Assembly: GCA_947453125.1 (NCBI GenBank)
Contig: CANGGC010000120.1
Coordinates: 1 to 7,224, forward strand
Direction: 5' to 3'
Length of the DNA: 7,224 nt
DNA from: Planctomycetaceae bacterium
GTDB lineage: Bacteria; Planctomycetota; Planctomycetia; Pirellulales; UBA1268
In this document: in pieces, positions 1 to 6,290 of the stretch
Numbering within the stretch: position 1 is the first letter of the stretch
How the letters are laid out: each line of letters opens with the position of its first letter
The notes under the pieces: model-generated
Seen by the model: only the letters and a program-made list of their open reading frames with translations
Database searches by the model: none
What the model was told of the DNA's origin: nothing
Translations under genes and position numbers: made by a program

Positions 1-1544
1 ATGACCGGCCCACCGCTGTTGCCGGGATTGACGTTGGCGTCGAACAGGAACGACCCCCCGTCGATCTTCGCGTCAGCCTGCGACGTGATCTGACCACGCG
101 TGCTCTTCAGTTCGAGGCCGAGCAATGATCCACCCGGGTAGCCGAGCACCATGATCTCCGTGCTGCGGCGTGGCATCGTTTCGGCCAACGGCATCGCCGG
201 AGCCTCGAGATCGCTGCACTGCAGCAGGGCGAGATCGGGGTTCTCCGACGTGGCGACGACCGTGGCAACGAGTTGTTTTTCGCGGTCGTTGGGATCGAGG
301 ATCACGATATCGGAAGCACCTTCGACGACATGGGCGTTGGTGAGAACGAAGCCGGGAGCGATCACGAAACCGGTGCCCGTGGCGATCCCGACGACCACCT
401 CATCCGGTTCGTCAAGCAGACTGGGAATCGCTCCATCCCCTCCCGACTTGCCAAGTGCCCGACCAAAGGGCGACATGATCGTGTAGGCGAGGGTGATCCC
501 CTGTCCCCCACCCTGCCCACCGGATGCAGGATTCCCTGGCGCCCCTCCCTGCCCGGCCATCCCCGGCGGACGATTGCCGCCAGGGCCGCCAGGGCCACCG
601 GTGCCCTGGCCCCCTTGCTGCGATCCCTGCATCGACTCCGGCCCCTTCATCGGGTCGTACGGGGTGAGGTGGAGATCGTGAATCGCCATCCTGTAAAGGT
701 CGTTGAGTTCGGAGGCATTCTTGTCGGGAAGCCGGTGCCGCATGGTCATCCCACCGGCGCCGATGGCCACCCCCAAGTTGTCCGCCACGGTCTGGCAATC
801 GGGGAGGATTTCCAGTGCCCGCCGGAAGTGCCGCGTCGCCAGGCCGTACTTCTTCGTCAGCATCTCCGCCACGGCAAGGTTGTTGAGCGCGAAGGGGTTG
901 TTCGGCTCCCGATCAGCAACGACGCCGAAGTGCTCGGCAGCCTTGAGATCGTTCCGGGCCACCATCATGTAGACGAGGCCGGTGACGAAGTCGGCCTTGC
1001 CACTCTCCGGATTGAGACGACTGGCTGCCATGAGCTCTTCCTTGGCAAGCTTCATCTGCCGCAGCTTGAGCAGCTCGAAACTGTGCTTGATCATGTTGTC
1101 GGTCTTGCGATTGATCTCAGCGTAGTCCTCCTCGGTGACCCACTTCTTCCCGAGGCGGCGCTGGTTCTCGTCTTCCATCTTCTTCCAGGCAACCAGCCGA
1201 CTCTCCGCCGACTTCCGCACGGCGGCAGGCAGCTTCGGATTGGCCAGGAAGATCCGGTAGACCTGCACGGCTTCCGCCGCGGTTCGGCAGGCCTGCGCGT
1301 CGGCCTCGACCTGCTCGAGCGGTCCGAGCGGGGCGGCTTCGCCCTCCGCGCCCAAGTCTTCAGCCTTGGGGGGCTGGCGTCGCGGTTCGGGGGCCTTCGA
1401 CTTCGGTGACGATTTCGGCGCTTGGGCCAGGACCATTTCCGGGCCCATCAGCACCGAAGCGACAAGCGCCGTCAGCAGGGCACCGCCCCGCAGGGTGAGC
1501 GAGAACGGCGCTGACTGCCGGAACAGGGAATCGGAATTGCGCAT
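1..1544 (-). CDS. Secreted TPR and trypsin-like (HtrA-type) serine peptidase, C-terminus missing
   Basis: Reading leftward from the ATG at 1544-1542 gives 514 codons with no stop; the gene runs off the left edge. Residues 1-40 form a signal peptide (hydrophobic stretch about 21-40, likely cleavage after VLA near 40). A charged Pro/Lys linker follows, then a helical region with 'GKKWVTEEDY'. TPR-like repeats lie at about 167-250, one of them clear ('ALNNLAVAEMLTKKYGLATR'). A Gly/Pro/Gln-rich linker covers 305-349. A trypsin-like domain starts near 388. The full triad is visible: His405 in TNAHVV, Asp437 in NPDLALL and Ser510 in NPGNSGGPV. The spacings (32 and 73) are close to those of E. coli DegP. 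The product should be a periplasmic or envelope peptidase whose TPR part binds a partner or substrate (inference). Whether a PDZ domain follows cannot be seen. The start is chosen because it gives an intact signal peptide; no clear Shine-Dalgarno precedes it. The gene is divergent from the DUF1501 operon. Confidence 0.9.
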   Translation of the reverse strand, partial: MRNSDSLFRQSAPFSLTLRGGALLTALVASVLMGPEMVLAQAPKSSPKSKAPEPRRQPPKAEDLGAEGEAAPLGPLEQVEADAQACRTAAEAVQVYRIFLANPKLPAAVRKSAESRLVAWKKMEDENQRRLGKKWVTEEDYAEINRKTDNMIKHSFELLKLRQMKLAKEELMAASRLNPESGKADFVTGLVYMMVARNDLKAAEHFGVVADREPNNPFALNNLAVAEMLTKKYGLATRHFRRALEILPDCQTVADNLGVAIGAGGMTMRHRLPDKNASELNDLYRMAIHDLHLTPYDPMKGPESMQGSQQGGQGTGGPGGPGGNRPPGMAGQGGAPGNPASGGQGGGQGITLAYTIMSPFGRALGKSGGDGAIPSLLDEPDEVVVGIATGTGFVIAPGFVLTNAHVVEGASDIVILDPNDREKQLVATVVATSENPDLALLQCSDLEAPAMPLAETMPRRSTEIMVLGYPGGSLLGLELKSTRGQITSQADAKIDGGSFLFDANVNPGNSGGPV

Positions 1545-1657
1545 GGAGAACAGGCCCCGGGAAATGAATGAGAGGGCAAGAAGGCCGGGAAGAAGAAGAA
1601 AGATGGACACCCAGCGACCCTTGAAAGCTTATCGGTGCGAGGCCAGACCGTCCAGAA

Positions 1658-1678
1658 AACCGCTTCCATTTCGCGGTT
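1658..1678. repeat. Short inverted repeat in the divergent intergenic region
   Basis: AACCGC (1658-1663) and GCGGTT (1673-1678) are perfect 6-bp inverted arms around a 9-base spacer. The site lies about 115 bp upstream of the leftward peptidase start and about 40 bp upstream of the rightward -10 box. It could be an operator half-site pair or a small hairpin. No T-tract follows on either strand, so it is not a typical terminator. In GC-rich DNA a repeat this short can occur by chance. Confidence 0.3.
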
Positions 1679-1692
1679 CACGCCCCTTCCGC

Positions 1693-1702
1693 CATGGCCA
1701 TG
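1693..1702. promoter_or_regulatory. 10-bp perfect palindrome at the -35 position (possible operator)
   Basis: CATGGCCATG is a perfect 10-bp palindrome. It sits where the -35 box of the rightward promoter would be, about 18 bp before the -10 hexamer. No good TTGACA-like hexamer is present; TGGCCA (1695-1700, 4 of 6 matches) has a 19-bp spacer. A regulator bound here could therefore act on, or replace, -35 recognition. This is inference from position and symmetry only. Confidence 0.3.
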
Positions 1703-1716
1703 CCCCCGGCACCCGG

Positions 1717-1725
1717 TGCTATACT
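1717..1725 (+). promoter_or_regulatory. Extended -10 promoter for the DUF1501-led operon
   Basis: TGCTATACT combines a TGn extension (1717-1719) with TATACT (1720-1725), which matches five of six bases of the sigma-70-type -10 consensus. It lies 26 bp upstream of the DUF1501 ATG. Transcription would start near 1732 and give a short leader of about 20 bases that still includes the Shine-Dalgarno. AT-rich hexamers of this quality are rare in such GC-rich sequence. The lack of a good -35 box fits an extended -10 promoter. No comparable promoter was found for the leftward gene. Confidence 0.55.
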
Positions 1726-1738
1726 CAACGGGTCTTTG

Positions 1739-1744
1739 AGGAGG
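1739..1744 (+). promoter_or_regulatory. Strong Shine-Dalgarno for the DUF1501 gene
   Basis: AGGAGG lies 7 bases before the ATG at 1752, within GAGGAGGAAC. It fixes the start of the DUF1501 gene despite that protein's unusually long N-terminal stretch before the twin-arginine motif. It is by far the best ribosome binding site of the four genes here. Confidence 0.8.
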
Positions 1745-1751
1745 AACTGAA

Positions 1752-3233
1752 ATGGCTCATGCCGCGCCCGACTCCCGCCTCCTCTCCACGTGTGCCGGGC
1801 CGGTGCCGATACGGCCACAGGGCGGTTATTCGGTCGGCTCCGGACGTCAGGTCAGCCGGCGTGCCGCACTGACCACCGGATTGCTCGGCCTCGGGGGCCT
1901 GGGCCTTGCAGATCTTCTCCGCCTCCGGGACGCCCAAGGGGGCGAAAAAGGGGGGACGACCGGCCACGACGACACCGCCGTGATCTTCGTCTGGCTTCCG
2001 GGGGGGCCGCCCCATCTCGAGACCTACGACATGAAGCCCGACGCCCCGGCGGAAGTCCGCGGAGCGTTTCGGCCGATTCGAACGAACGTCGCCGGGATCG
2101 ACGTCTGCGAGTTGCTGCCGCTCCATGCCCGCTGCGCCGATCGCTATTCCATCATCCGCTCGGTGACCCACGACTTTGCCGATCACGGCGGCGGCCACAA
2201 GCGGTTTCTCACTGGTCGGGCCCCGAAGGAGCCAACCGGCTTCGTCAACGACTTCCCGATGGCCGGGTCGTTCGTCTCCCGCTTCCGCCCCGCGGCGGTC
2301 GCCGGCATCCCCGGCTACACGGCCTTGGTCGACGCCGGCCGGCAGCATGTCGACACCTTCAGCTTCGGCGCTGCCTACCTCGGCTCCTCGCACACCCCCT
2401 ACATCGTCGACGGCGATCCCTCCACACCGCAGTTCCAGGTGCCGAGCCTCTCCCTGGAGGAGCAGATGGAGCGACGGCTCTCCGACCGGGCGGGACTGTC
2501 AGCGAGCCTCGACCGGCTGCGGCGCGAGGTCGATGCCGGCACGTCGATGCGTGCCAAGGACGACTTCGACGCCCGCGCCCTCGACATGCTCACCAGCCCC
2601 GCAGCCCGCGAGGCCTTCGATCTCTCCCGGGAGAGCGATCGGACGCGCGACCGCTACGGCCGCCACCGCTTCGGCCAGCGGGCCCTCCTCGCCCGGCGGC
2701 TCGTCGAGGCGGGAAGCACGTTCGTGACGGTCGTCATGGAGCACCCCGGCGGCGAGATGCCGCTCAACTGCTGCTACAACTGGGATTCGCACGCCGTCAA
2801 CTGCCACATCTTCGACGATGCGAAGTGGCGGATGCCGTTCTACGACCAGGCCGTCACGGCGCTCGTCGAGGATCTCGCGGCCCGCGGGCTCGACCGGCGC
2901 GTGCTCCTGGTCGTGACCGGTGAGTTTGGCCGGACGCCGCGCCTCGAGAACCAGCTCGGCACCCAGACGAAGGTCCACCAACCGGGCCGCGACCACTGGC
3001 CAGGCGCCCAATCGATCCTCGTCGCCGGCGGTGGCTTGGCGATGGGGCAGGTGGTCGGCTCGACCGATGCCCGCGGCGGCTACCCAAAGGATCGCCCCCT
3101 GTCGCCGAATGACGTCTGGGCCACCGTCTACCGCCACCTCGGCATCGATCAAGAGCTCGCCGTGCCCGACCTCGGCGGTCGGCCGATGCCGATCCTCCCT
3201 TCCGGCGAGCCGATCCGGGAACTGATCGGATGA
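1752..3233 (+). CDS. DUF1501 family protein with Tat signal (alkaline phosphatase/sulfatase-like fold)
   Basis: This 493-residue protein has the usual length for DUF1501. A twin-arginine motif (S35-R36-R37-A-A-L) is followed by a Gly/Leu-rich hydrophobic stretch (about 40-56), so export as a folded protein is expected. Family motifs are visible in order: PGGPPHLETYDMKP (83-96), N343-W-D-S-H347, GEFGRTPR (390-397) and GRDHWP (412-417), with a GST-D motif and a C-terminal 'GRPMPIL' after them. DUF1501 is placed in the alkaline phosphatase superfamily, and the conserved His, Asp and Glu in these motifs could bind metal, but no reaction is established for the family. About 34 residues precede the twin arginine, which is long; the strong Shine-Dalgarno still supports this start. 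Three cysteines (340, 341, 351) flank the WDSH motif. The stop overlaps the start of the next gene, so the two are probably co-translated. Confidence 0.92.
   Translation: MAHAAPDSRLLSTCAGPVPIRPQGGYSVGSGRQVSRRAALTTGLLGLGGLGLADLLRLRDAQGGEKGGTTGHDDTAVIFVWLPGGPPHLETYDMKPDAPAEVRGAFRPIRTNVAGIDVCELLPLHARCADRYSIIRSVTHDFADHGGGHKRFLTGRAPKEPTGFVNDFPMAGSFVSRFRPAAVAGIPGYTALVDAGRQHVDTFSFGAAYLGSSHTPYIVDGDPSTPQFQVPSLSLEEQMERRLSDRAGLSASLDRLRREVDAGTSMRAKDDFDARALDMLTSPAAREAFDLSRESDRTRDRYGRHRFGQRALLARRLVEAGSTFVTVVMEHPGGEMPLNCCYNWDSHAVNCHIFDDAKWRMPFYDQAVTALVEDLAARGLDRRVLLVVTGEFGRTPRLENQLGTQTKVHQPGRDHWPGAQSILVAGGGLAMGQVVGSTDARGGYPKDRPLSPNDVWATVYRHLGIDQELAVPDLGGRPMPILPSGEPIRELIG
3230..3233 (+). other. ATGA start/stop overlap (translational coupling)
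   Basis: The ATG of the propeller/haem gene (3230-3232) and the TGA of the DUF1501 gene (3231-3233) share bases. Only a weak CGGGA (3216-3220) precedes the downstream ATG. Re-initiation by ribosomes finishing the DUF1501 gene is therefore the likely way it is translated, which would tie the amounts of the two proteins together. Confidence 0.8.
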
Positions 3234-6200
3234 CGCGCGCGACACCGATCCTCGCGCGACTCGTGCTGTCGCTCGGCGTGGCCGCGGGTGCCGCGGCGGC
3301 GGATCCGGGCGGCCGCGACGCGCCGACCCCGGAGGCCGTGCTCCGCGACACTCGCGTCGCCGAAGGCTTCGTGATGGAACTGGTCGCCATGGAGCCGGCG
3401 GTCGTCGATCCAGTGGCGGTGACATTCGACGAAGCCGGCCACCCCTACGTCGTCGAATACCGTGACTATCCCTCCGGGCCGCCGGCCGGCTCGCCCCCCC
3501 TCTCGCGCGTCGTCCGCTTGAACGACGCCGACGGCGACGGCCACTACGAGTCATCGACCCCGGTGGCCGAACACCTCCCCTTCTCGCAGGGAATCCTCGC
3601 TGCCCGTGGCGGGCTCCTCGTCACGGCCTCGCCCGATCTCCTCCTTCTTACGGATACCGACAGCGACGGCACGCTCGACCGGAGCGAGATCGTGGCCACA
3701 GGATTCCGCGTCGGCAATCCCCAGCTCCGCGCCGCCTGCCCCACGATCGGCCCGGACAACGCTGTCTGGATCACAGGCGGCCTCTCCGGGGGAACGGTGC
3801 GCTGGCCGTCCGATCCCGAAGCGGCCGGCGTGTCGATCGACCGGCGCGACCTCCGCCTCGATCTCGCCAGGCGAAAGATCCAGGCCGTCACCGGCTTCGG
3901 GCAGTTTGGCAACGCCTTCGACTCGCGCGGCCACCGCTTCACCGTGAGCAATCGCAATCCGCTCATGGTCAGCCTCCTGCCGCCAGAGGCGCTTGCCCGG
4001 AACGCGCTTGTCGATCTCGGTCCGGGGTACACCGACGCCGCCCCCAGCGGCGCCGACAGCCGGGTGGCGGCGGTCGCAGCGACGAACGCGACCGCGATCT
4101 CTCACACCGGCACGCACACCTCCGCCTGCGGCCTCTCGATCTTCCGCGGCGATCTCCTCGGCCCCGAGGCCGATGGCGACGCCTTCACCTGCGAGCCGGT
4201 CTCCCATACGGTTGTCCGCCGCCGCCCGATGGCGCGGGGCGCCGGATTCTGGAGCACGCATCCGGAGCCCGATGGGAGCGAGTTTGTCGCCTCGGCCGAG
4301 ACCTGGTTCCGGCCGGTGTTCACGGCGACGGCGCCCGACGGAAGCTTGTGGATCGTCGACTTCTGCCGGGCGAGCGTCGAGCACCCCGACTACATGCCTC
4401 CAGGGGTTGCCGCCACGGTCGATCATCGGGCCGGCGACCGGGCGGGGCGGATCTGGCGCGTCCGTCGCCCCGATCTCGCCGTCAGCCCTTGGGCCCCGCC
4501 GGCAACCGCCGCCGAGGCCGTCGCGCTCCTCGCCGACCCAAACGGCTGGCGCCGCGACACGGCGCAGCGTCTCCTCGTCGAAGGGCGCTTTCCCGCCGCG
4601 GATGCCGAGCACGCAGTGTGGGCCCTGCTCGATGCCCCGTCGTCAGCGCCGATCGCGCGCGTCCACGCCCTCCGTGTCCTCGACGGCCTGTCGCGGCTGA
4701 CGATCCCCGAGCTTGAGCGGGCCGCAGCCAGTGATGACGCCGGGCTACGGGAAGAGGGGCTCCGGCTGGCGCGCGAAGGGGAGGGAATCGTCTTCGAAGC
4801 GCCTGCCGATCCAGCGCCTGCCGATCCAGCGCCTGCCAGGCAGCCGCTCTGTGACCGCATCGCGGCGCCGTCGGTCGATCATCCCGACGGCAGCGTGCGG
4901 CTGGCTGCGCTTCTGGCGCTAGCCGGATCGGCGGACGCGCCGGCCACGACGGCCCTTGCTGTCGCCGCCGCATCCCCGCAGCTCGACGACTGGACCGCGC
5001 GGGTGATTCTCTCCGGCGCCCTCGGCCGGGCCGGGCCGCTCCTCGCCGCGATCGCCGAACAAGCCGTCGCTGGAGCTGCGTCGCCACTGCCCGCCGATCC
5101 AGCCCGGATGATGCTCGTCACGCAGCTGGCAACGACAGCCACGGCCGATACGACGGGCGCCGATCTCGACGCGGTGCTCGCGCTCCTTGCCACTCGCGCC
5201 GACGCTGGACAGGTCGATTGGTTCGACGTCGCTGCGCTGTTCGGCGTCGCGGCGCGTCGCCCCGTGGCCACGCTGCGGGATCGCGATGCCGCGACGGTCG
5301 ATAAAACCGTAGCCCGTGCCCACGCGATCGCCGCAGACGCTCACGCCACCGCCGACTTGCGTCTCCTCGCCATCCGCCTCCTCGCGCTTGCCGCCGTCGA
5401 TGAGTCGACCCCCGGGATCGCCTCGAGGTCGGCGCTGGTCGCGCTGGCAGCGGCGCGCGAGCCGGATGCGGTGCAGCGCGAAGCGGTGCGCGGGATCGTC
5501 GCCTGTGGCGTTCCGCAAGCGCTCGTCGAGCTCCTCCGGGTCGCGGCCGATCTCGAGCCCGGTGTGCGCTCGGCCGCCGTGGCGGCGATGCTCGACCGCC
5601 CGGCCGCGATTCCGCCACTCCTTGCCGCCCTCGACTCTGGCTCGATCCCTCCGGGGGCGATCCCGCTGGAGCGTCGTAAGCCGCTCTTGGAATCCCCCGA
5701 CATGGCCATCCGCGAAACGTCTCTGCGGTTGTGGGGCGACGCGGCCGGCAACCTCGCGCCGGCGGAGCTTTCCACGCTCACGGCCGCCGTCCGCCGCGGA
5801 GGGGATCAGCCGCGGGGGCGGGAGGTGTTTGCCCGCCACTGCGCCAATTGCCATCGCACGGCCGCGCCCGGCGCCGAGCCCCTCGGCCAGGTCGTCGGCC
5901 CGGATCTCGCCGAGGCGGCCGACCGGCCGATCGAGCGATTGTTGCTCGACGTCGTCGAGCCGAACCGGGCCGTCGAGGGCCGCTACGAGGCGACGGTCGT
6001 CGTCACCGACGAAGGCGTCGTCCTCGAGGGAATCCTCGCCGCGAACACGCCCGATTCAATCGTCCTCATCCGCCCCGGCGGCGAGCGGACGCAACTCCCA
6101 CGCGAGCGGATCGAATCGGTCCGCGGCACGGGCCGCTCGCTCATGCCGGAGGGCTTCGGCCGCGCGATACCGGCCGCCGATTTTGCCGATCTCCTCGCGT

Positions 6201-6238
6201 TTCTCCGGCAGGGCCGCGTCATCGGCCCGCCGCCATAA
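3230..6238 (+). CDS. Membrane-bound dehydrogenase-like propeller, HEAT repeats and C-terminal haem domain (TIGR02604/TIGR02603 type)
   Basis: This 1002-residue exported protein has a Sec signal at 1-24 (likely cleavage after the AAA ending at residue 24). Residues about 34-412 form a beta-propeller like those of PVC 'membrane-bound dehydrogenases'. It contains two Asp-rich, calcium-type loops (DADGDG at 99-104, DTDSDG at 142-147) and the motifs W359-F-R-P and D377-F-C-R, and it ends in RIWRVRRPD. Alanine-rich helical repeats of HEAT type run from about 425 to 855, interrupted by an APADP repeat linker near 524. The C-terminus is a cytochrome c-like domain with C871-A-N-C-H875 for covalent haem and the family's LMPEGF motif, whose Met972 may be the distal ligand (inference). 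The protein probably oxidises an unknown, perhaps sugar-like, substrate outside the cytoplasm and passes electrons to its haem. It is coupled to the DUF1501 gene. Confidence 0.9.
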   Translation: MTRATPILARLVLSLGVAAGAAAADPGGRDAPTPEAVLRDTRVAEGFVMELVAMEPAVVDPVAVTFDEAGHPYVVEYRDYPSGPPAGSPPLSRVVRLNDADGDGHYESSTPVAEHLPFSQGILAARGGLLVTASPDLLLLTDTDSDGTLDRSEIVATGFRVGNPQLRAACPTIGPDNAVWITGGLSGGTVRWPSDPEAAGVSIDRRDLRLDLARRKIQAVTGFGQFGNAFDSRGHRFTVSNRNPLMVSLLPPEALARNALVDLGPGYTDAAPSGADSRVAAVAATNATAISHTGTHTSACGLSIFRGDLLGPEADGDAFTCEPVSHTVVRRRPMARGAGFWSTHPEPDGSEFVASAETWFRPVFTATAPDGSLWIVDFCRASVEHPDYMPPGVAATVDHRAGDRAGRIWRVRRPDLAVSPWAPPATAAEAVALLADPNGWRRDTAQRLLVEGRFPAADAEHAVWALLDAPSSAPIARVHALRVLDGLSRLTIPELERAAASDDAGLREEGLRLAREGEGIVFEAPADPAPADPAPARQPLCDRIAAPSVDHPDGSVRLAALLALAGSADAPATTALAVAAASPQLDDWTARVILSGALGRAGPLLAAIAEQAVAGAASPLPADPARMMLVTQLATTATADTTGADLDAVLALLATRADAGQVDWFDVAALFGVAARRPVATLRDRDAATVDKTVARAHAIAADAHATADLRLLAIRLLALAAVDESTPGIASRSALVALAAAREPDAVQREAVRGIVACGVPQALVELLRVAADLEPGVRSAAVAAMLDRPAAIPPLLAALDSGSIPPGAIPLERRKPLLESPDMAIRETSLRLWGDAAGNLAPAELSTLTAAVRRGGDQPRGREVFARHCANCHRTAAPGAEPLGQVVGPDLAEAADRPIERLLLDVVEPNRAVEGRYEATVVVTDEGVVLEGILAANTPDSIVLIRPGGERTQLPRERIESVRGTGRSLMPEGFGRAIPAADFADLLAFLRQGRVIGPPP
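4799..4837 (+). repeat. Perfect 15-bp tandem repeat encoding an APADP linker
   Basis: GCGCCTGCCGATCCA occurs twice in a row (4799-4813, 4814-4828), followed by a 9-base partial copy (4829-4837). It encodes Ala-Pro-Ala-Asp-Pro units at about residues 524-536, inside the HEAT-like region of the propeller/haem protein. The copies are identical at the DNA level and the unit is five whole codons. Recent slippage or duplication would thus change linker length without breaking the frame. Confidence 0.85.
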
Positions 6239-6290
6239 ATCACTTCGGCGGGCTCCGTGCCGCCCCGTTTCCCCAAGAGGCCCTCTCCCC
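6239..6290 (+). promoter_or_regulatory. 52-bp operon gap with a weak Shine-Dalgarno
   Basis: The gap between the haem protein stop and the hydrolase ATG is short and shows no hairpin plus T-tract, so read-through is expected. AAGAGG (6275-6280), 10 bases before the ATG, is the best ribosome binding site. It overlaps AGAGG-C-CCTCT (6276-6286), a near-palindrome whose right arm could pair with the site only if the loop opens. No separate promoter was recognised. Confidence 0.5.

Noticed and set aside
273..1409. A 378-codon open frame on the plus strand
   Set aside because: It lies wholly antisense to the TPR/peptidase gene, whose triad and signal peptide are clear. Its translation has no recognisable domain.
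1578..1602. Purine-rich tract (AAGAAGAAGAAAG-like) upstream of the peptidase gene
   Set aside because: It was considered as a ribosome binding site or UTR element, but on the peptidase's strand it is a pyrimidine tract. It gives no start signal for any supported gene.
1366..1872. An open frame crossing the divergent intergenic region on the plus strand
   Set aside because: It overlaps the start regions of both well-supported genes, contains the promoter and ribosome binding site, and encodes Arg/Pro-rich low-complexity sequence.
2622..2635. A perfect 14-bp palindrome, CTCTCCCGGGAGAG
   Set aside because: It lies in the middle of the DUF1501 coding region, encodes an ordinary Leu-Ser-Arg-Glu stretch, has no T-tract and no gene boundary nearby, and is probably chance.
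2499..3554. A 351-codon minus-strand open frame opposite the DUF1501/haem gene junction
   Set aside because: Long antisense frames are expected in GC-rich codon usage. The protein is Arg/Gly-rich with no motif, while the plus strand encodes conserved motifs throughout.
3551..4612. A 353-codon minus-strand open frame opposite the propeller domain
   Set aside because: It is a compositional shadow of the propeller/haem gene, with no export signal, domain or ribosome binding site seen.
4919..5854. A 311-codon minus-strand open frame opposite the HEAT region
   Set aside because: It is another shadow frame; the charged, repetitive composition mirrors the Ala-rich helical repeats on the plus strand.
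6276..6286. AGAGG-C-CCTCT considered as a terminator between the haem protein and hydrolase genes
   Set aside because: The loop would be a single base, the stem is short and no T-tract follows, so termination here is unlikely.
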